From contig CDGH01000060.1 in assembly GCA_000825765.1 (NCBI GenBank), positions 1-61,029 of the forward strand: a stretch of 61,029 nucleotides of DNA. Direction: 5' to 3'. The DNA is from Ehrlichia minasensis. Lineage in GTDB: Bacteria; Pseudomonadota; Alphaproteobacteria; Rickettsiales; Anaplasmataceae. A program made the position numbers and the translations under genes. Below, piece by piece: positions 10,036-21,454 of the stretch. The number at the start of each line of letters is the position of its first letter. Position 1 is the stretch's first letter. The notes beneath the pieces were generated by a model, which did no database searches, was not told where the DNA came from, and saw nothing but the letters and a program-made list of their open reading frames with translations.

Positions 10036-10884
10036 ATGACAAAAAGACTAGGAAAAGGCATTTTTGAGTTAATAGGAAATAACAATTTAGAAATCAACAA
10101 CAACAGTAATAACATCAATACTACCAATCACTTAACAATGCCAATAAACTTATTAAACCCTAGTACATCACAACCAAGAAAAACTTTCGATCAAGCATCA
10201 CTTAAAGAATTAGCAGAATCCATTTCTAAACATGGCATAATACAACCAATAATTATCAGGAAAAATCCACATAAAAAAGGTTATGAAATAATAGCAGGAG
10301 AAAGAAGATGGAGAGCTAGCATTCTAGCAAAATTAAAATCAGTACCTGTAATTGTAAGAGAAATAAGTGATAATCAGTGTTTAGAACTATCAATTATAGA
10401 AAACATACAAAGACAAGATTTAACACCTATAGAAGAAGCAGAAGCATATTCTAATTTAATAAATACTTTTTCTTATACACATGAAGATTTAGCTTCTATT
10501 TTAGGTAAAAGTAGAAGTCATATTACAAATATGATAAGAATACTATCTTTACCACCTTCTATAAAATCAATGGTAAATGATAAACTTATATCATTTGGAC
10601 ATGCTAGAGCTTTAATAAATATAGAAAACCCGGAAGAAATAGCACAAAAAATTATTTCTTTAAACTTAAATGTAAGACAAACTGAACTATTAATCAAAAA
10701 TTTACAAAAACCAAACAGAAATAAAACCTCAGAAAACTTTACAGAATTAGAGAATTCATTATCTGAAATATTAAAGCTAAAAATTAAAATAAAAGGATTA
10801 AATCACAAGGGAAATATTGTTATAAAATACAACAACCAACAACAATTTAATTCAATACTAGATAAATTAAAAAAATCAATATAA
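10036..10884 (+). CDS. parB: Chromosome partitioning protein ParB (Spo0J)
   Basis: ParB is a parS-specific CTPase that loads and spreads as a sliding clamp. The 282 residues show the N-terminal ParA-interaction peptide (KRLGKGIFELIG), the CTP-binding GERRWRAS (88 on) and ENIQRQDLTPIEEA (122 on), then the helix-turn-helix EDLASILGKSRSHITNMIR (150-170) that reads parS. The C-terminal dimerisation part is short and Lys/Asn-rich. It follows parA in one transcription unit. The cognate sites are visible within 1.5 kb upstream. Confidence 0.97.
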   Translation: MTKRLGKGIFELIGNNNLEINNNSNNINTTNHLTMPINLLNPSTSQPRKTFDQASLKELAESISKHGIIQPIIIRKNPHKKGYEIIAGERRWRASILAKLKSVPVIVREISDNQCLELSIIENIQRQDLTPIEEAEAYSNLINTFSYTHEDLASILGKSRSHITNMIRILSLPPSIKSMVNDKLISFGHARALINIENPEEIAQKIISLNLNVRQTELLIKNLQKPNRNKTSENFTELENSLSEILKLKIKIKGLNHKGNIVIKYNNQQQFNSILDKLKKSI

Positions 10885-10996
10885 AGTTTTCTAATCTAAG
10901 AAACATTCACTAAAATCAAAAATGACTCTAAAAATTTACAACTGAGATAATTTCATATACTATATTATAATATTGAATTATATTACATATATATAA

Positions 10997-11518
10997 ATGA
11001 GAAACGAATTGATATGCCTTGGTGTGATCACATCATCTCATGGAATTAGTGGAAATGTAAAGATAAGAACTTTCACAGAAAATCCAGAAGATTTTACATC
11101 TTATGGAATGTTAACTGATGGAACAAATACATATAAAATAAGTATAGTATCTGTCACATCACAAAATACAATAATTGCAAAAATCAAAAATATAGTGTCA
11201 AGAAATGATGCAGACTTACTAAGAAATAAAAAGCTTTTCATAGAAAAAGACAAATTACCAAACCTTACAAATAATGATGAATTCTACCACAATGATTTAA
11301 TAGGGTTGAATGTTATATTGGAAGACAATAAAGTCTATGGAAATGTAAAGAAAATTCATAATTTTGGATCTTGTGACATTATAGAAATATGTCTTTCCTA
11401 TTCTAAACAAAGTACTATGTTACCTTTTACAAAAAACATATTCCCTCATATAAACATTAAAGAAAAATATATAATAGTAAATTTACCAGAAATTATAGGA
11501 AATAGCAGTGACACTTAA
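10997..11518 (+). CDS. rimM: 16S rRNA processing protein RimM
   Basis: RimM assists maturation of the head of the 30S subunit and binds ribosomal protein S19. The N-terminal [21 protein letters not shown] block is the family hallmark, and a PRC-barrel segment follows ([11 protein letters not shown]). Length 173 residues is normal. The frame overlaps trmD by 11 bp. The usual upstream partner rpsP is missing here; parB ends 112 bp before. Confidence 0.93.
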   Translation: MRNELICLGVITSSHGISGNVKIRTFTENPEDFTSYGMLTDGTNTYKISIVSVTSQNTIIAKIKNIVSRNDADLLRNKKLFIEKDKLPNLTNNDEFYHNDLIGLNVILEDNKVYGNVKKIHNFGSCDIIEICLSYSKQSTMLPFTKNIFPHINIKEKYIIVNLPEIIGNSSDT

Positions 11519-12215
11519 TGTTAACGTTCTAACTATATTTCCAGAAATGTTTCCAGGTCCATTAAGTTATTCAGTAATAGGAAGGGCTTTAAATAAAGGT
11601 ATCTGGAATCTAAATGTTATTGATATAAGGTTATTCGCAAAAGATAAACATAAAACAGTAGATGATAAACCTTATGGCGGAGGACCTGGTATGATAATGA
11701 AAGCAGATGTTATAGGTTCAGCAATAGACGAAGTATTGAGTAAAAACAAAAATACAAAACTAATATACATGTCTCCTAGTGGAGTAAAATTAAATCAAGA
11801 TATTTCTGGACAATTAACACATTTTTCTAATATAACTGTACTATGTGGTCGCTTTGAAGGAATAGATAAGAGAATTTTAGATTTTTATGATTTTCACGAA
11901 ATAAGTATTGGAGACTATATATTATCAGGTGGAGAAATTGCTTGTATGGTTCTCATAGAAACTTGCGTTAGGCTTATACCTGGAGTAGTCAATAATACAC
12001 AAAGTATATGTGATGAGAGCTTTGCTTTAAATAATCAATTAGAGTACCCTCAGTACACACGTCCAGCAAAATGGAGAGGATTAGCTGTTCCTGATATCTT
12101 ACTCTCTGGAAATCACAAAAAGATTAATCTTTGGAAAGCTAATCAATCTTATTGTATAACCAAACAAAGGCGTCCTGAATTAACTGGTACAATAAATGGA
12201 GATACATATGAGTAA
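11508..12215 (+). CDS. trmD: tRNA (guanine-N1-)-methyltransferase TrmD
   Basis: TrmD methylates G37 of tRNAs to prevent frameshifting, using SAM bound in a trefoil knot. The 235-residue protein contains [13 protein letters not shown], the knot region [15 protein letters not shown] and [13 protein letters not shown], and a C-terminal [12 protein letters not shown]. It overlaps rimM upstream and rplS downstream (ATGA-type), so the three are one transcription unit with translational coupling. Confidence 0.97.
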   Translation: MTLNVNVLTIFPEMFPGPLSYSVIGRALNKGIWNLNVIDIRLFAKDKHKTVDDKPYGGGPGMIMKADVIGSAIDEVLSKNKNTKLIYMSPSGVKLNQDISGQLTHFSNITVLCGRFEGIDKRILDFYDFHEISIGDYILSGGEIACMVLIETCVRLIPGVVNNTQSICDESFALNNQLEYPQYTRPAKWRGLAVPDILLSGNHKKINLWKANQSYCITKQRRPELTGTINGDTYE

Positions 12216-12579
12216 TTTGCTTAAGGAGTTCAATGAACAACAGATAAAATTGTTGTCCAATAAAAAAATACCAAAGTTTAGCTCAGGTGATACAGTAAGA
12301 GTAAGTATGAAAATCTTTGATGGAGTAAGTGAACGTATACAAGTATTCGAAGGCGTATGCATAAAAAGAAGAAACAATGGTCTACACTCTTCTTTCACTT
12401 TAAGAAAAATAAGCTACAATGAAAGTATACAATTGCAAGTATTTTTATACTCTCCTACAGTAGAGTCCATAGAAGTAGTAAAATTTGGTAAAGTCCGCAG
12501 AGCAAAACTTTATTATATGCTGAGCTTATTTGGTAAATCTGCAAGAATAAAAGAACGCAGTAATGTTGCAAAACATTAA
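12208..12579 (+). CDS. rplS: 50S ribosomal protein L19
   Basis: L19 sits at the 30S-50S interface. The protein begins [12 protein letters not shown] and contains the family blocks [48 protein letters not shown] and [11 protein letters not shown] choose the ATG at 12208, which overlaps the trmD stop region, over the ATG at 12196, because it fits the family's N-terminus. Length 123 residues is usual. Confidence 0.96.
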   Translation: MSNLLKEFNEQQIKLLSNKKIPKFSSGDTVRVSMKIFDGVSERIQVFEGVCIKRRNNGLHSSFTLRKISYNESIQLQVFLYSPTVESIEVVKFGKVRRAKLYYMLSLFGKSARIKERSNVAKH

Positions 12580-12836
12580 TCTTAATTTTGCAAATCTTAT
12601 AGCATTTTATTCCATGATGTCTTTTTATTGCAGTAAAAAAGCCTTATAGTAGTGTGTTATTTCTATAAATTTCATTCTTCACAGTATTTTACCTGTAATT
12701 TTGCATTGTAATAAATTAAAGATTTATGTTTTTATCAAGAAGTATTTTTAACCATTATATATCTTCTTTATAGTAAAGAGAACATATTTCCTATGGTACA
12801 TTATCCACATACACTAAGTTTTCAATAAAAAAACTT

Positions 12837-13319
12837 CTACCTTATTTTGTACAATAGAAAGTCCATAGCTGCATTCACAGATAGCATTTGTATTTCATTT
12901 CTACTCATATTATTACTAAAACAGCACTTTTTATAATCACTATCAATATTTGAAGCATAACCTATATAAACTAACCCCACTTGCTCACCATCAGGACCAG
13001 CAAATCCAGTAATTGAAATAGATATATTAGCTTTTGAATTTTTTAAAGCACCAACTGACATTAAAATAGATACTTCTGGACTCACAGCTCCATGCTTATC
13101 AATAAGTCCTTTATCAATATTTAAAAGCCTAGCTTTAGTTTCATTCGAATATACAACAAAACTACAATCTAATACTTTTGATGCTCCTGGAATACAAGAT
13201 AACAAAAAAGACATCAATCCTGCTGTACATGACTCAGCTATTACTATTTTAGAATTATTTTCTACTAGCTTTAAAACACATACTTTAGCTTTTTCTAATA
13301 TTTCTTGTTTTATTATCAC
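12837..13319 (-). CDS. pncC: CinA C-terminal-domain protein (nicotinamide-nucleotide amidase, PncC type)
   Basis: PncC-type CinA domains deamidate NMN to NaMN in pyridine nucleotide recycling. The 160 residues include the signature AESCTAGLMSFLLS, VVYSNETKARLL, GAVSPEVSILM and SITGFAGPDG. The N-terminal MoaB-like CinA domain is absent. The start codon is GTG; no in-frame ATG occurs near it. It stands alone between rplS and thrS on the opposite strand. Confidence 0.9.
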   Translation of the reverse strand: MIIKQEILEKAKVCVLKLVENNSKIVIAESCTAGLMSFLLSCIPGASKVLDCSFVVYSNETKARLLNIDKGLIDKHGAVSPEVSILMSVGALKNSKANISISITGFAGPDGEQVGLVYIGYASNIDSDYKKCCFSNNMSRNEIQMLSVNAAMDFLLYKIR

Positions 13320-13670
13320 GTAACAACATTATATAAATCACAAACAAACTTATATTCACTTAACAAATAAGTGAAACAATTAAAAGCAAAATCAACAAAT
13401 TGTGTTATACAACTGCTAACTAAATATACATAAATATACTACTAGTATTAGAAATTATACTTATATTTTATAAAACTATAAAAATCTTTTAACTTATACA
13501 ATAACTATATAAAATTGCGAAGATATAATATTAAAAAGACATTTAGTAGAATAAAAAAATTCTTAAATTATTATACAAGTTTATAATGTAATACATAAAC
13601 AAATAAGATATAATAACAAAACATCGGTTATGTACTTTAAAATTATATGTTTAATTATGGTTAATGTAAG
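13320..13670. other. Divergent spacer between pncC and thrS
   Basis: AT-rich and without coding signal. It should hold promoters for both flanking genes. No tRNA-like leader (T-box) is evident for thrS. Confidence 0.4.
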
Positions 13671-15572
13671 ATGATAAATATTTATTTTAATAACAATCTA
13701 TGTAAGCAATTTCATCGTGGAATCAAAGGATACGATGTAGTAGCTGATTTATTTCCAGAATTAAAAAATAAAGCAATAGCTGTAAAAGTAAATGGGGAAT
13801 CTTACGATTTATCAAGAGAAATTACAGAAAACTGTACTTTTGAAGTCATAACAACAAATAGCGAAGAAGGTCTTGAAATTATACGTCATGATACCGCACA
13901 TATCATGGCACAAGCAGTAAAAGAAATCTTTCCAGATACTCAAATAACAATTGGTCCAACCATTAAAGATGGTTTTTATTATGATTTCGCAACAGAACAT
14001 AACTTTTCTAGTAATGACCTAGAGATAATAGAAAAAAAAATGATAGAAATTATAAACAAAAACGAAATCTTTATACGTGAAGTATGGACTAGAGAAGAAG
14101 CTATAAAATTTTTTTCTAGTATAGGAGAGAATTACAAAGTTAAAATAATATCCAACATTCCAAACAATGAAAATATCACTGTTTACAAACAAGGAAATTT
14201 TATTGACTTATGTCGTGGTCCACATGCACCTTCAACAAAAACATCAAGATCTTTTAAATTAACAAAAGTATCCGGATCTTATTGGCAAGGTAATTCAAAT
14301 AATGAAAAGTTGCAAAGAATTTATGGTACAGCATGGCGAAATGAAGAAGAATTAAAATCATATTTGAATAACTTAATAGAAATAGAAAAGAGAGACCATA
14401 GGAAAATTGGAAAAGAACTAGAATTATTCCATATTCAAAATGAAGCATGTGGTCAAGTATTTTGGCACAAAAAAGGCTGGACTATTTACCGAATAATAGA
14501 AAACTACATAAGAAAGAAACTAGAAACCAATGGCTATATAGAAGTAAAAACTCCTATGCTTCTAAACAAAGAGCTCTGGGAAAAGTCAGGACATTGGGAT
14601 AAGTTTCGTGGAAATATGTTTTTAAGTGAGGCAGAAGATAAAGTTTTAGCAATAAAACCAATGAATTGTCCATGTCATATACAAATTTTTAACTCAAAAA
14701 TTAGAAGTTACCGTGATTTACCAATACGCATGGCAGAATTTGGAACATGTCATAGATATGAAGCATCAGGAGCACTACATGGATTAATGAGAGTACGTGG
14801 CTTTACTCAAGATGATGCACATATCTTTTGTACAGAAAGTCAAGTTACCTCTGAAGCATTAAAATTTTGTAAACTATTAATGGAAATATATAAAGATTTT
14901 GGATTCACTGACATATTAGTAAAATTTTCAGATCGTCCAGAAAATAGAGCTGGTAGCGATGAAACATGGGATAAAGCTGAACTAGCATTAAAAAAATCAG
15001 TTGAATCTGCCAATTTAAATTATATTCTAAATCCTGGAGATGGAGCATTTTATGGACCAAAATTAGAATTTGTACTCAAAGATGCTATTGGTAGAGAATG
15101 GCAATGTGGAACTTTACAAATGGATTTTGTACTACCAGAAAGATTAGGCGCCTACTATATAGGCAATGATGGAAAAAAACATCATCCAGTAATGCTACAT
15201 CGTGCAATTTTAGGTACGTTTGAAAGGTTTATAGGAATACTAATTGAACATCACTCAGGTAAATTTCCAATATGGCTAGCTCCTACACAATTATCAATAT
15301 TAACTATAAGTGAAGACTCAATTGAGTATGCTAATTCTCTAAAAACAAAAGCTGAAGAACATAATATAAGGGTTGAGCTTGATGTCACAAGTGAAAAAAT
15401 AAATTACAAGATACGGAATCACATTCACAAGAAAACACCTGTATTTTGGGTAGTAGGTAAAAAAGAAGTAAATGAAAATTCTGTATCTATACGCTATTTA
15501 GAATCAAATACACAGCATACTATGTCTGTTGATAAAGCGTTGAAAACATTATTAACTTGTGCTAGCATCTAA
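13671..15572 (+). CDS. thrS: Threonyl-tRNA synthetase
   Basis: Class II synthetase charging tRNA-Thr. The 633 residues show an N-terminal TGS domain (1-60), the editing domain with HDTAH (73-77), then the catalytic core with [10 protein letters not shown], the motif 2 segment [15 protein letters not shown] and motif 3 [16 protein letters not shown], and a C-terminal anticodon-binding domain. All expected zinc/editing His and Cys residues that I can check are present. infC starts 25 bp later, the common thrS-infC order. Confidence 0.98.
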   Translation: MINIYFNNNLCKQFHRGIKGYDVVADLFPELKNKAIAVKVNGESYDLSREITENCTFEVITTNSEEGLEIIRHDTAHIMAQAVKEIFPDTQITIGPTIKDGFYYDFATEHNFSSNDLEIIEKKMIEIINKNEIFIREVWTREEAIKFFSSIGENYKVKIISNIPNNENITVYKQGNFIDLCRGPHAPSTKTSRSFKLTKVSGSYWQGNSNNEKLQRIYGTAWRNEEELKSYLNNLIEIEKRDHRKIGKELELFHIQNEACGQVFWHKKGWTIYRIIENYIRKKLETNGYIEVKTPMLLNKELWEKSGHWDKFRGNMFLSEAEDKVLAIKPMNCPCHIQIFNSKIRSYRDLPIRMAEFGTCHRYEASGALHGLMRVRGFTQDDAHIFCTESQVTSEALKFCKLLMEIYKDFGFTDILVKFSDRPENRAGSDETWDKAELALKKSVESANLNYILNPGDGAFYGPKLEFVLKDAIGREWQCGTLQMDFVLPERLGAYYIGNDGKKHHPVMLHRAILGTFERFIGILIEHHSGKFPIWLAPTQLSILTISEDSIEYANSLKTKAEEHNIRVELDVTSEKINYKIRNHIHKKTPVFWVVGKKEVNENSVSIRYLESNTQHTMSVDKALKTLLTCASI

Positions 15573-15597
15573 TAATTTTTAGTCAGGAGTGTAAGAT

Positions 15598-16119
15598 TTG
15601 AAAAAAAACAAATTCTCTAATAAAAACAGGATCAACGAAATGATTACAGAAAAAAAAGTAAAACTCGTTGATCAAAATAGTGTTATGATTGGAGTTGTAG
15701 ATATTGAAGACGCTTTATCTAGAGCTAAAGCTGTTAATTTAGATTTAGTTGAAATAGTACATGATGATGAATATCCTCTATGTAAAATATTCGACTATAG
15801 TAAATACAGATATAGCCATAAAAAGAAGATAAGCGATTCAAAAAAGAAGCAAAAAACCATCATAGTAAAGGAACTTAAGTTCAAACTTAATATTGGGGAT
15901 AATGACTATAATGTAAAGCTAAACATGTTACGTAGTTTTATAGAAAGAGGAGATAAAGTAAAAATATCACTCAGATTTATAGGAAGAGAAATACTCCATC
16001 CAGAAGTTGGAATGGAGATTATAGAAAGACTAATCAAAGACACCTCTGACATCGCAAAGCCAGAAAATTTACCAAAAAAGGAAGGGAATTTGATTAATAT
16101 GGTATTAACTGCCAAATAA
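15598..16119 (+). CDS. infC: Translation initiation factor IF-3
   Basis: IF-3 keeps ribosomal subunits apart and proofreads start-codon selection. The 173-residue protein has the N-domain (VMIGVVDIEDALSRAK, LDLVEI) and the C-domain (KELKFKLNIGDNDYNVKL, RGDKVKISLRFIGRE). The best start is TTG at 15598, about 10 bp after CAGGAG. A non-ATG start is typical of infC, where it lets IF-3 repress its own synthesis. The usual followers rpmI and rplT are absent. Confidence 0.96.
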   Translation: MKKNKFSNKNRINEMITEKKVKLVDQNSVMIGVVDIEDALSRAKAVNLDLVEIVHDDEYPLCKIFDYSKYRYSHKKKISDSKKKQKTIIVKELKFKLNIGDNDYNVKLNMLRSFIERGDKVKISLRFIGREILHPEVGMEIIERLIKDTSDIAKPENLPKKEGNLINMVLTAK

Positions 16120-16129
16120 ATACTGTACA

Positions 16130-16159
16130 AGAATACTATAACATAAGTTATAGTATTCT
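16130..16159. terminator. Perfect 13-bp hairpin after infC
   Basis: A perfect 13-bp stem (16130-16142 with 16147-16159) closes a 4-nt ATAA loop, 11 bp after the infC stop. There is no following U-run, so it may be a 3'-end stabilising structure rather than an intrinsic terminator. Confidence 0.5.
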
Positions 16160-17807
16160 AATTCCATTCTATAAACCACAGTTAAAGCAGAAATAACAAA
16201 CACATTTGTTATACTGTTTAATAATCTCAAATTCTTCAATTTAGATGGTAGCATTTTTATAAAAATTTCATCCATTATACAGTACACTGTGTTTTTTGTG
16301 TTGGTTATACAGTAGAATATGATAAAAATTCTTACTTGATAGTCGGTATTATCTATATATAGTTTGTCATTGAAAGAAAAATACTAAAAAAACTGTTCAT
16401 TATCTGAGTAAAAGATTTACTGCTACAAATACTGCATGAATATCTTAATGAAATATTGAAGTAATGATAACTGTACTTACCGTTATTTAGTACACATAAC
16501 CTGCTTTACATTCTCAAGATACATAAAAAGTAAAATAATGTATAACCATGTTATCATACAACATTACTCTTATATAAATATTGTTTTATTCACAAAAAAA
16601 AGTTAAAAACAATAATTTAGCAATGTTTAAAATACAAATCAACTTTATAAAACACACTTTTTTGTAAACATAGAGTTTAACACTACACATGCATATGACA
16701 ATCTGTCACAAATTCCACTAACTAACAGTAAGTTACAGTGTTAAAAACATATAACTTCAAATATCAATAAATTTCAGCATTTATAATCATTGCGAACATT
16801 TGATTAATATTATGTATCTTCATAGTAAATTACACAGCATATAAAGCAAACATCCTCAGTAATTTTAAAATCAACTTAGTTATTATGTCACTAAATTAGT
16901 ATTTACAAACAATACATCTTGAGTTAACACCATGCACTTCACAACAAACAGTTATAAATTACACCAAATAATATTGCCAATAAATAAGTTTAATAATCTA
17001 TATTAGTTACTACATAACTGAAATATCAGTATTTAGCATTTATAAACAACACATCATTTCTGTAAAATATTTTAGCTAATGTAATACATTTTCAATAAAT
17101 CTTATATTTCACAGTAATTTCTAAAGTCAAAAATCCATAACATGGAATATTTTTTGAAATGTTAATAAAACACAATATTCTTACATTATCACTTATATGT
17201 AAGCATTTTACATTCTTAACTCTATAAGCACATTTTTATCCAAAAAATTTTATTACTAGTATAGCACAATATTCAATTTCTAAAGAATTATTAATAGTAT
17301 ACACTTTTTAATATACCTAAGCATGTTCTTAACACTTGAATTTGATAACAACAATCATGACATTCATTATACTTATTTTTTCAATATCATTTGATTTTTT
17401 TCACAATAAATAATATACTAGTTTGAAAATATAAAAATTTTCCCATTATACATTATTTGTAGCTTTGAGTACCACGAAGTGCAACAATATATAGTATCTC
17501 TTAATCATCTCTAAACAATTACTATTTACTAAAACGTAAAGCTAGAAGTTATATAGTTCACAAATGCAGTAACAAAATCATTCACCATATTAACATCGGT
17601 TATATATAAAATAATGCATAAAATTTTATACATCACCTACTTGCATTTTATAATCTCATATCCTCAACATTATAATGACATTATATACACTCAGTTAGAA
17701 TTTTATACTAATTTCCTTGAAACAACTTATATATAATCATTCAATTTATATTAATTGATTACTGTTTTTAACTGAATAAAAGAGTACCAATACATTGCTA
17801 TTTCCAA
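16160..17807. other. Long gene-free spacer (about 1.65 kb)
   Basis: All frames are broken by frequent stops. I see no tRNA, rRNA or conserved RNA signature and no recognisable gene remnant. The sequence is A/C-biased on the + strand like other spacers on this side of the putative origin. It is one of the largest empty stretches in the window. Confidence 0.5.
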
Positions 17808-18263
17808 TTATTTAAATTTTTTTAAAGCATTACACCAATCACCATCATTAGCAATAATCTCAATATCCCTAAGATTTTCTCTTATAGAAGAGTTTATATT
17901 TACCTTTAAATTAAAATTTAATATACCATCTAATAAGTTAGGCCACTCTACAATACAAACGCCGTTATCACAAATACAATCTAAGCCTAAGTCATATACT
18001 TCACGTAAACAACTAACCCTATAAAGGTCAACATGATATATTATAAATTCACTAGAATGATATTCATTAATAATACTGAAAGTAGGACTACTTACATCTT
18101 CAGATGGAATCAATGCATTAACTAAAAACCTAACAAAAGTAGTTTTACCAACACCCAAATCACCAACTAAAGATATAGAATCACACTTTTTTAAATTTAA
18201 AGCAACAAAACACGCTAGCTTTTCTAAAAAAAACAAATCAACAAAACTATACTTAAATTGCAA
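17808..18263 (-). CDS. tsaE: tRNA threonylcarbamoyladenosine biosynthesis ATPase TsaE
   Basis: TsaE is the P-loop ATPase that works with TsaB and TsaD to make t6A37 on ANN-decoding tRNAs. The 151 residues contain Walker A GDLGVGKTT, followed by the family blocks SSPTFSIINEY, YHVDLYRV and the Walker B-like CIVEWPN. The start is TTG directly after an in-frame TAG, so no longer form is possible. It lies 24 bp after the BAX-inhibitor-like gene. Confidence 0.93.
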   Translation of the reverse strand: MQFKYSFVDLFFLEKLACFVALNLKKCDSISLVGDLGVGKTTFVRFLVNALIPSEDVSSPTFSIINEYHSSEFIIYHVDLYRVSCLREVYDLGLDCICDNGVCIVEWPNLLDGILNFNLKVNINSSIRENLRDIEIIANDGDWCNALKKFK

Positions 18264-18287
18264 CTATACACTCACAACTGAAATAAA

Positions 18288-18992
18288 TTATCTGCGTTCA
18301 CCTTGTAGATTCAACAAGCTTAAAAATATATTAACATAATTAAAGTACAAAGTAGTTGCACCTAATATAGCCATTTTATTGACAGAAACATCAGTTCCAT
18401 CATTAAATTTATAGTATACATCTTTAATTCTTTGAGCATCATATGCAGTCATACCAGTAAATAAAACTACTGCAACAATTGATATAGCAAAATGTAATGG
18501 GCTACTATGCAAAAATAAATTAACTAAAGAGGCAAGAACTATTCCGACAAGACCCATAAACAAAAACGTTCCAAATTGAGATAAATCCTTCTTGGTAACA
18601 TTACCATACCAGGCCATGATACCAAACATAGAAGATGATATAAAAAACACCTTTGCAATACTTGCTGAAGTATACACTAGAAATATATAAGAAATGGAAA
18701 CACCCATCAAGGCTGCAAAGCTAAAAAATACCGTCAGTACAGCTTGAAAGCTGAAAACATTCAATTTATAAGACATTAAAAAAACCAACCCTACAGGAGC
18801 AAACATAATTACCCAATGTAAAGGAGTATTATATATCACAGACATAAGAGCAGAAGATGAAGACACAAAAAATGCCACTATACCAGTTAACCCTAAAGCC
18901 ATAGCCATATAGTTATATACTTTTACTAGATAATTCCTTAGACCAACACTATAGTAAGCACTCTCAAAACGTACATTACTGTAATTATCCAT
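18288..18992 (-). CDS. BAX inhibitor-1 / YccA-YbhL family membrane protein
   Basis: A 234-residue polytopic inner-membrane protein with about seven hydrophobic segments. It carries the family's RNYLVKVYNYMAMALGLTG start and the C-terminal block GMTAYDAQRIKDVY...NKMAILGATTLYFNYVNIF. Bacterial members are related to pH-regulated calcium leak channels and to the FtsH-linked modulator YccA, but the role here is unknown. It is co-directional with tsaE (24 bp) and with the upstream membrane gene (73 bp). Confidence 0.92.
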   Translation of the reverse strand: MDNYSNVRFESAYYSVGLRNYLVKVYNYMAMALGLTGIVAFFVSSSSALMSVIYNTPLHWVIMFAPVGLVFLMSYKLNVFSFQAVLTVFFSFAALMGVSISYIFLVYTSASIAKVFFISSSMFGIMAWYGNVTKKDLSQFGTFLFMGLVGIVLASLVNLFLHSSPLHFAISIVAVVLFTGMTAYDAQRIKDVYYKFNDGTDVSVNKMAILGATTLYFNYVNIFLSLLNLQGERR

Positions 18993-19065
18993 AAATACTC
19001 CACTTTAGAAAAAATTTAAGCCACTTAATTATAACAAAAAATATAAAAATATCAATACCAATTTA

Positions 19066-20061
19066 TCATGAACCATGTAAGATTGGATCTGTATCTTTAT
19101 GCATACTTTCAACAAAATATATTTCCTGCATACCAGTAGAAACTTGTTGTAAATCATTTCCTTGTACTTTTTTTTCTAATTCTTCATTAGCTTTAACACT
19201 ATAATACAACATTAATGCATATCCTATACAAAATATCGCCATACCAATAGCACGTGTAATAAATCCTAACGGTAATGAATCCATACCAAAAGGACCAAGA
19301 TTACCTGTATACATTGCACCGGATCTACATTCAAAAGAAAGTAGTACCTTACCAGCCAAAATTAAAAAAGTACCAAAAAATATACTACCAAAAATAAATG
19401 ATTGAGCAGGACTACCTGAAGATTTACCATCCCTATCTTTACTATTCTTACATCTAATTATATAAGAAAGTAAAAACATACTTGCTGCTATTAAGAAAAA
19501 TATATTTCCTACAGTATCCACAATCCCCTGCAAATTAAATGCAGTATTAACAGGAATATTACTTACATTAAAAATTGATGGAACCATTAAACTAAATACA
19601 GCAATTGCTTGCATAATAGTAGTAAGGAACCCACCAGTTAAATCAAATTTATTTGCATGAGTTTCACAAAATCCGGCAACATCATCGCTAAAAGATACTA
19701 TTTCATCTTCTTTTTCTTCACACTTTTTTAACTGTGCTTGTAATCTTGCTCTCTCTTTTTCTATATATAAAACATTATATAAACCTGTAACAAGAAAAGA
19801 TATACATAAAAGTAAAGCCACAAATTCAGCAAGACAACCTAAGAATAATGTTTTATCCTTACTTAATCCCATAACCCCTGACTGCAAAATAGCACCTGAA
19901 GCAAAAACTAACGCATAAAGAACACATACAGCCATGACTATTTTTTTTCTAGCCAAGTCTTGACTATTCAATTTGTATAAACTAAACTCAAGCTGTGCCT
20001 TTCTTTGTTCTTTACTTAGGCCACTAGCTTTTTTAGCTTTTTCACCATTATCACCTAACAT
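19066..20061 (-). CDS. Polytopic membrane protein of unknown function
   Basis: A 331-residue protein with about six predicted hydrophobic helices: around 43-65, 73-105, 145-165, 185-207, 222-243 and 260-287. Charged cytoplasmic-type segments are KARLQAQLKKCEEKEDEI after the second helix and KANEELEKKVQGND near the C-terminus. There is no signal peptide. Several Cys sit in or near membrane segments. I do not recognise the family. It is probably transcribed with the BAX-inhibitor-like gene and tsaE. Confidence 0.75.
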   Translation of the reverse strand: MLGDNGEKAKKASGLSKEQRKAQLEFSLYKLNSQDLARKKIVMAVCVLYALVFASGAILQSGVMGLSKDKTLFLGCLAEFVALLLCISFLVTGLYNVLYIEKERARLQAQLKKCEEKEDEIVSFSDDVAGFCETHANKFDLTGGFLTTIMQAIAVFSLMVPSIFNVSNIPVNTAFNLQGIVDTVGNIFFLIAASMFLLSYIIRCKNSKDRDGKSSGSPAQSFIFGSIFFGTFLILAGKVLLSFECRSGAMYTGNLGPFGMDSLPLGFITRAIGMAIFCIGYALMLYYSVKANEELEKKVQGNDLQQVSTGMQEIYFVESMHKDTDPILHGS

Positions 20062-20267
20062 AATATATCAATTTCACCTCACTAATTATTAAAAAATACA
20101 CACTTAAATCTTAACATTAAGATATGGCAATACAGGTTATATTATAAATCAGAAAAAACAAAAAGCTATTAACTTTTTTAGCTTCATTAATTATATAATT
20201 GTATACTAAAAAAGTAACAGTATGTAAAAATATGTCTATAATTATATAAAAAATAAAGGTTAAATTT

Positions 20268-21263
20268 ATGAAAATAGGAATAAACGGGCTAGGACGTATA
20301 GGAAGATGTTTAATAAGGGCAATATATGAAAATGCACAATCATCAATAGAATTATCTGCATTAAATGGATCTACATCACCAGAAACACATGCACATCTTA
20401 TTCAATACGATTCTGTACATGGAAAATTTCCATATAATGTAGAATCAGAAGAAGGTTATATAATAATAAACGATAAAAAAATTCCACTATCAACTGAAAA
20501 AGAACCAAAAAACATCTTCTGGGAAAAACACAATGTAGATATTGTATTAGAAAGTACAGGGAAGTTTAATAAAAAATCTTTAGCAACACAACATATTAAC
20601 TCAACAGTAAAAAAAGTTATAGTATCAGCACCAGTACAAGATTCTGACATAACAATCGTATATGGTGTAAATAATGAAATGTTAAAAAAAGAACACAATG
20701 TAATTTCAGCTGGATCATGTACTACAAACTGTATAGCACCTATTCTAAAGATAATGAATGATACAATAGGAATAAAAAACGGGTTTATGACAACAGTACA
20801 CTCATACACAAACGATCAAAATTTAGTTGATAATAACCATAAAGACTTAAGAAGAGCAAGAGCATGCATGATGTCTATTATTCCTACAACAACAGGAGCA
20901 ACAAAAACTATTGATTTAATAATACCAGAACTAAAAGGAAAACTTAATGGAACAGCTATACGCGTACCAACACCAAATGTGTCTATGATAGATTTAGTAT
21001 TTAACTCTGTTAAATCAACCAATGCTAATGAAATAAATGATATAATAAAAAATTCGTCACAAAACTCTAAAGTTATAAGCATAACAGACAAAAAATTAGT
21101 ATCTATAGACTTTTGCCACAGTACATATAGCTCAATAGTAGACGCAAATGAAACATGTGTTACTGATAACAACTTATGCCGTATAGCAGCTTGGTATGAT
21201 AATGAATGGGCTTTTGCTATGAGAATGTTAGATATAGTATCATTATTATCAGAATTAATATAA
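20268..21263 (+). CDS. gapA: Glyceraldehyde-3-phosphate dehydrogenase
   Basis: Catalyses NAD(P)-dependent interconversion of glyceraldehyde-3-phosphate and 1,3-bisphosphoglycerate. It has the Rossmann motif GINGLGRIGR (4-13), the catalytic SCTTNC (150-155, Cys151), HSYTNDQ, RRARACMMSIIPTTTGATK and the C-terminal WYDNEWAFAMRM. Length 331 is normal. Ehrlichiae cannot ferment sugars, so here GAPDH and pgk likely run in the gluconeogenic direction (inference from known genus metabolism). It has no close co-directional neighbour. Confidence 0.97.
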   Translation: MKIGINGLGRIGRCLIRAIYENAQSSIELSALNGSTSPETHAHLIQYDSVHGKFPYNVESEEGYIIINDKKIPLSTEKEPKNIFWEKHNVDIVLESTGKFNKKSLATQHINSTVKKVIVSAPVQDSDITIVYGVNNEMLKKEHNVISAGSCTTNCIAPILKIMNDTIGIKNGFMTTVHSYTNDQNLVDNNHKDLRRARACMMSIIPTTTGATKTIDLIIPELKGKLNGTAIRVPTPNVSMIDLVFNSVKSTNANEINDIIKNSSQNSKVISITDKKLVSIDFCHSTYSSIVDANETCVTDNNLCRIAAWYDNEWAFAMRMLDIVSLLSELI

Positions 21264-21454
21264 AATAGATTAGCAAATTTATATGACCGTACTAACTTTT
21301 AATGTAAGCAAGGCGTTTTTATTTACAAAATAAATTAAAAATTAAATATATTATAATAAAATGCTTACCATTAATATACAAACATACAACTAAAACATAT
21401 TTTCCACATAGTAATATTTAATACTCACATATCAACATGTAATATTCAAACCAA

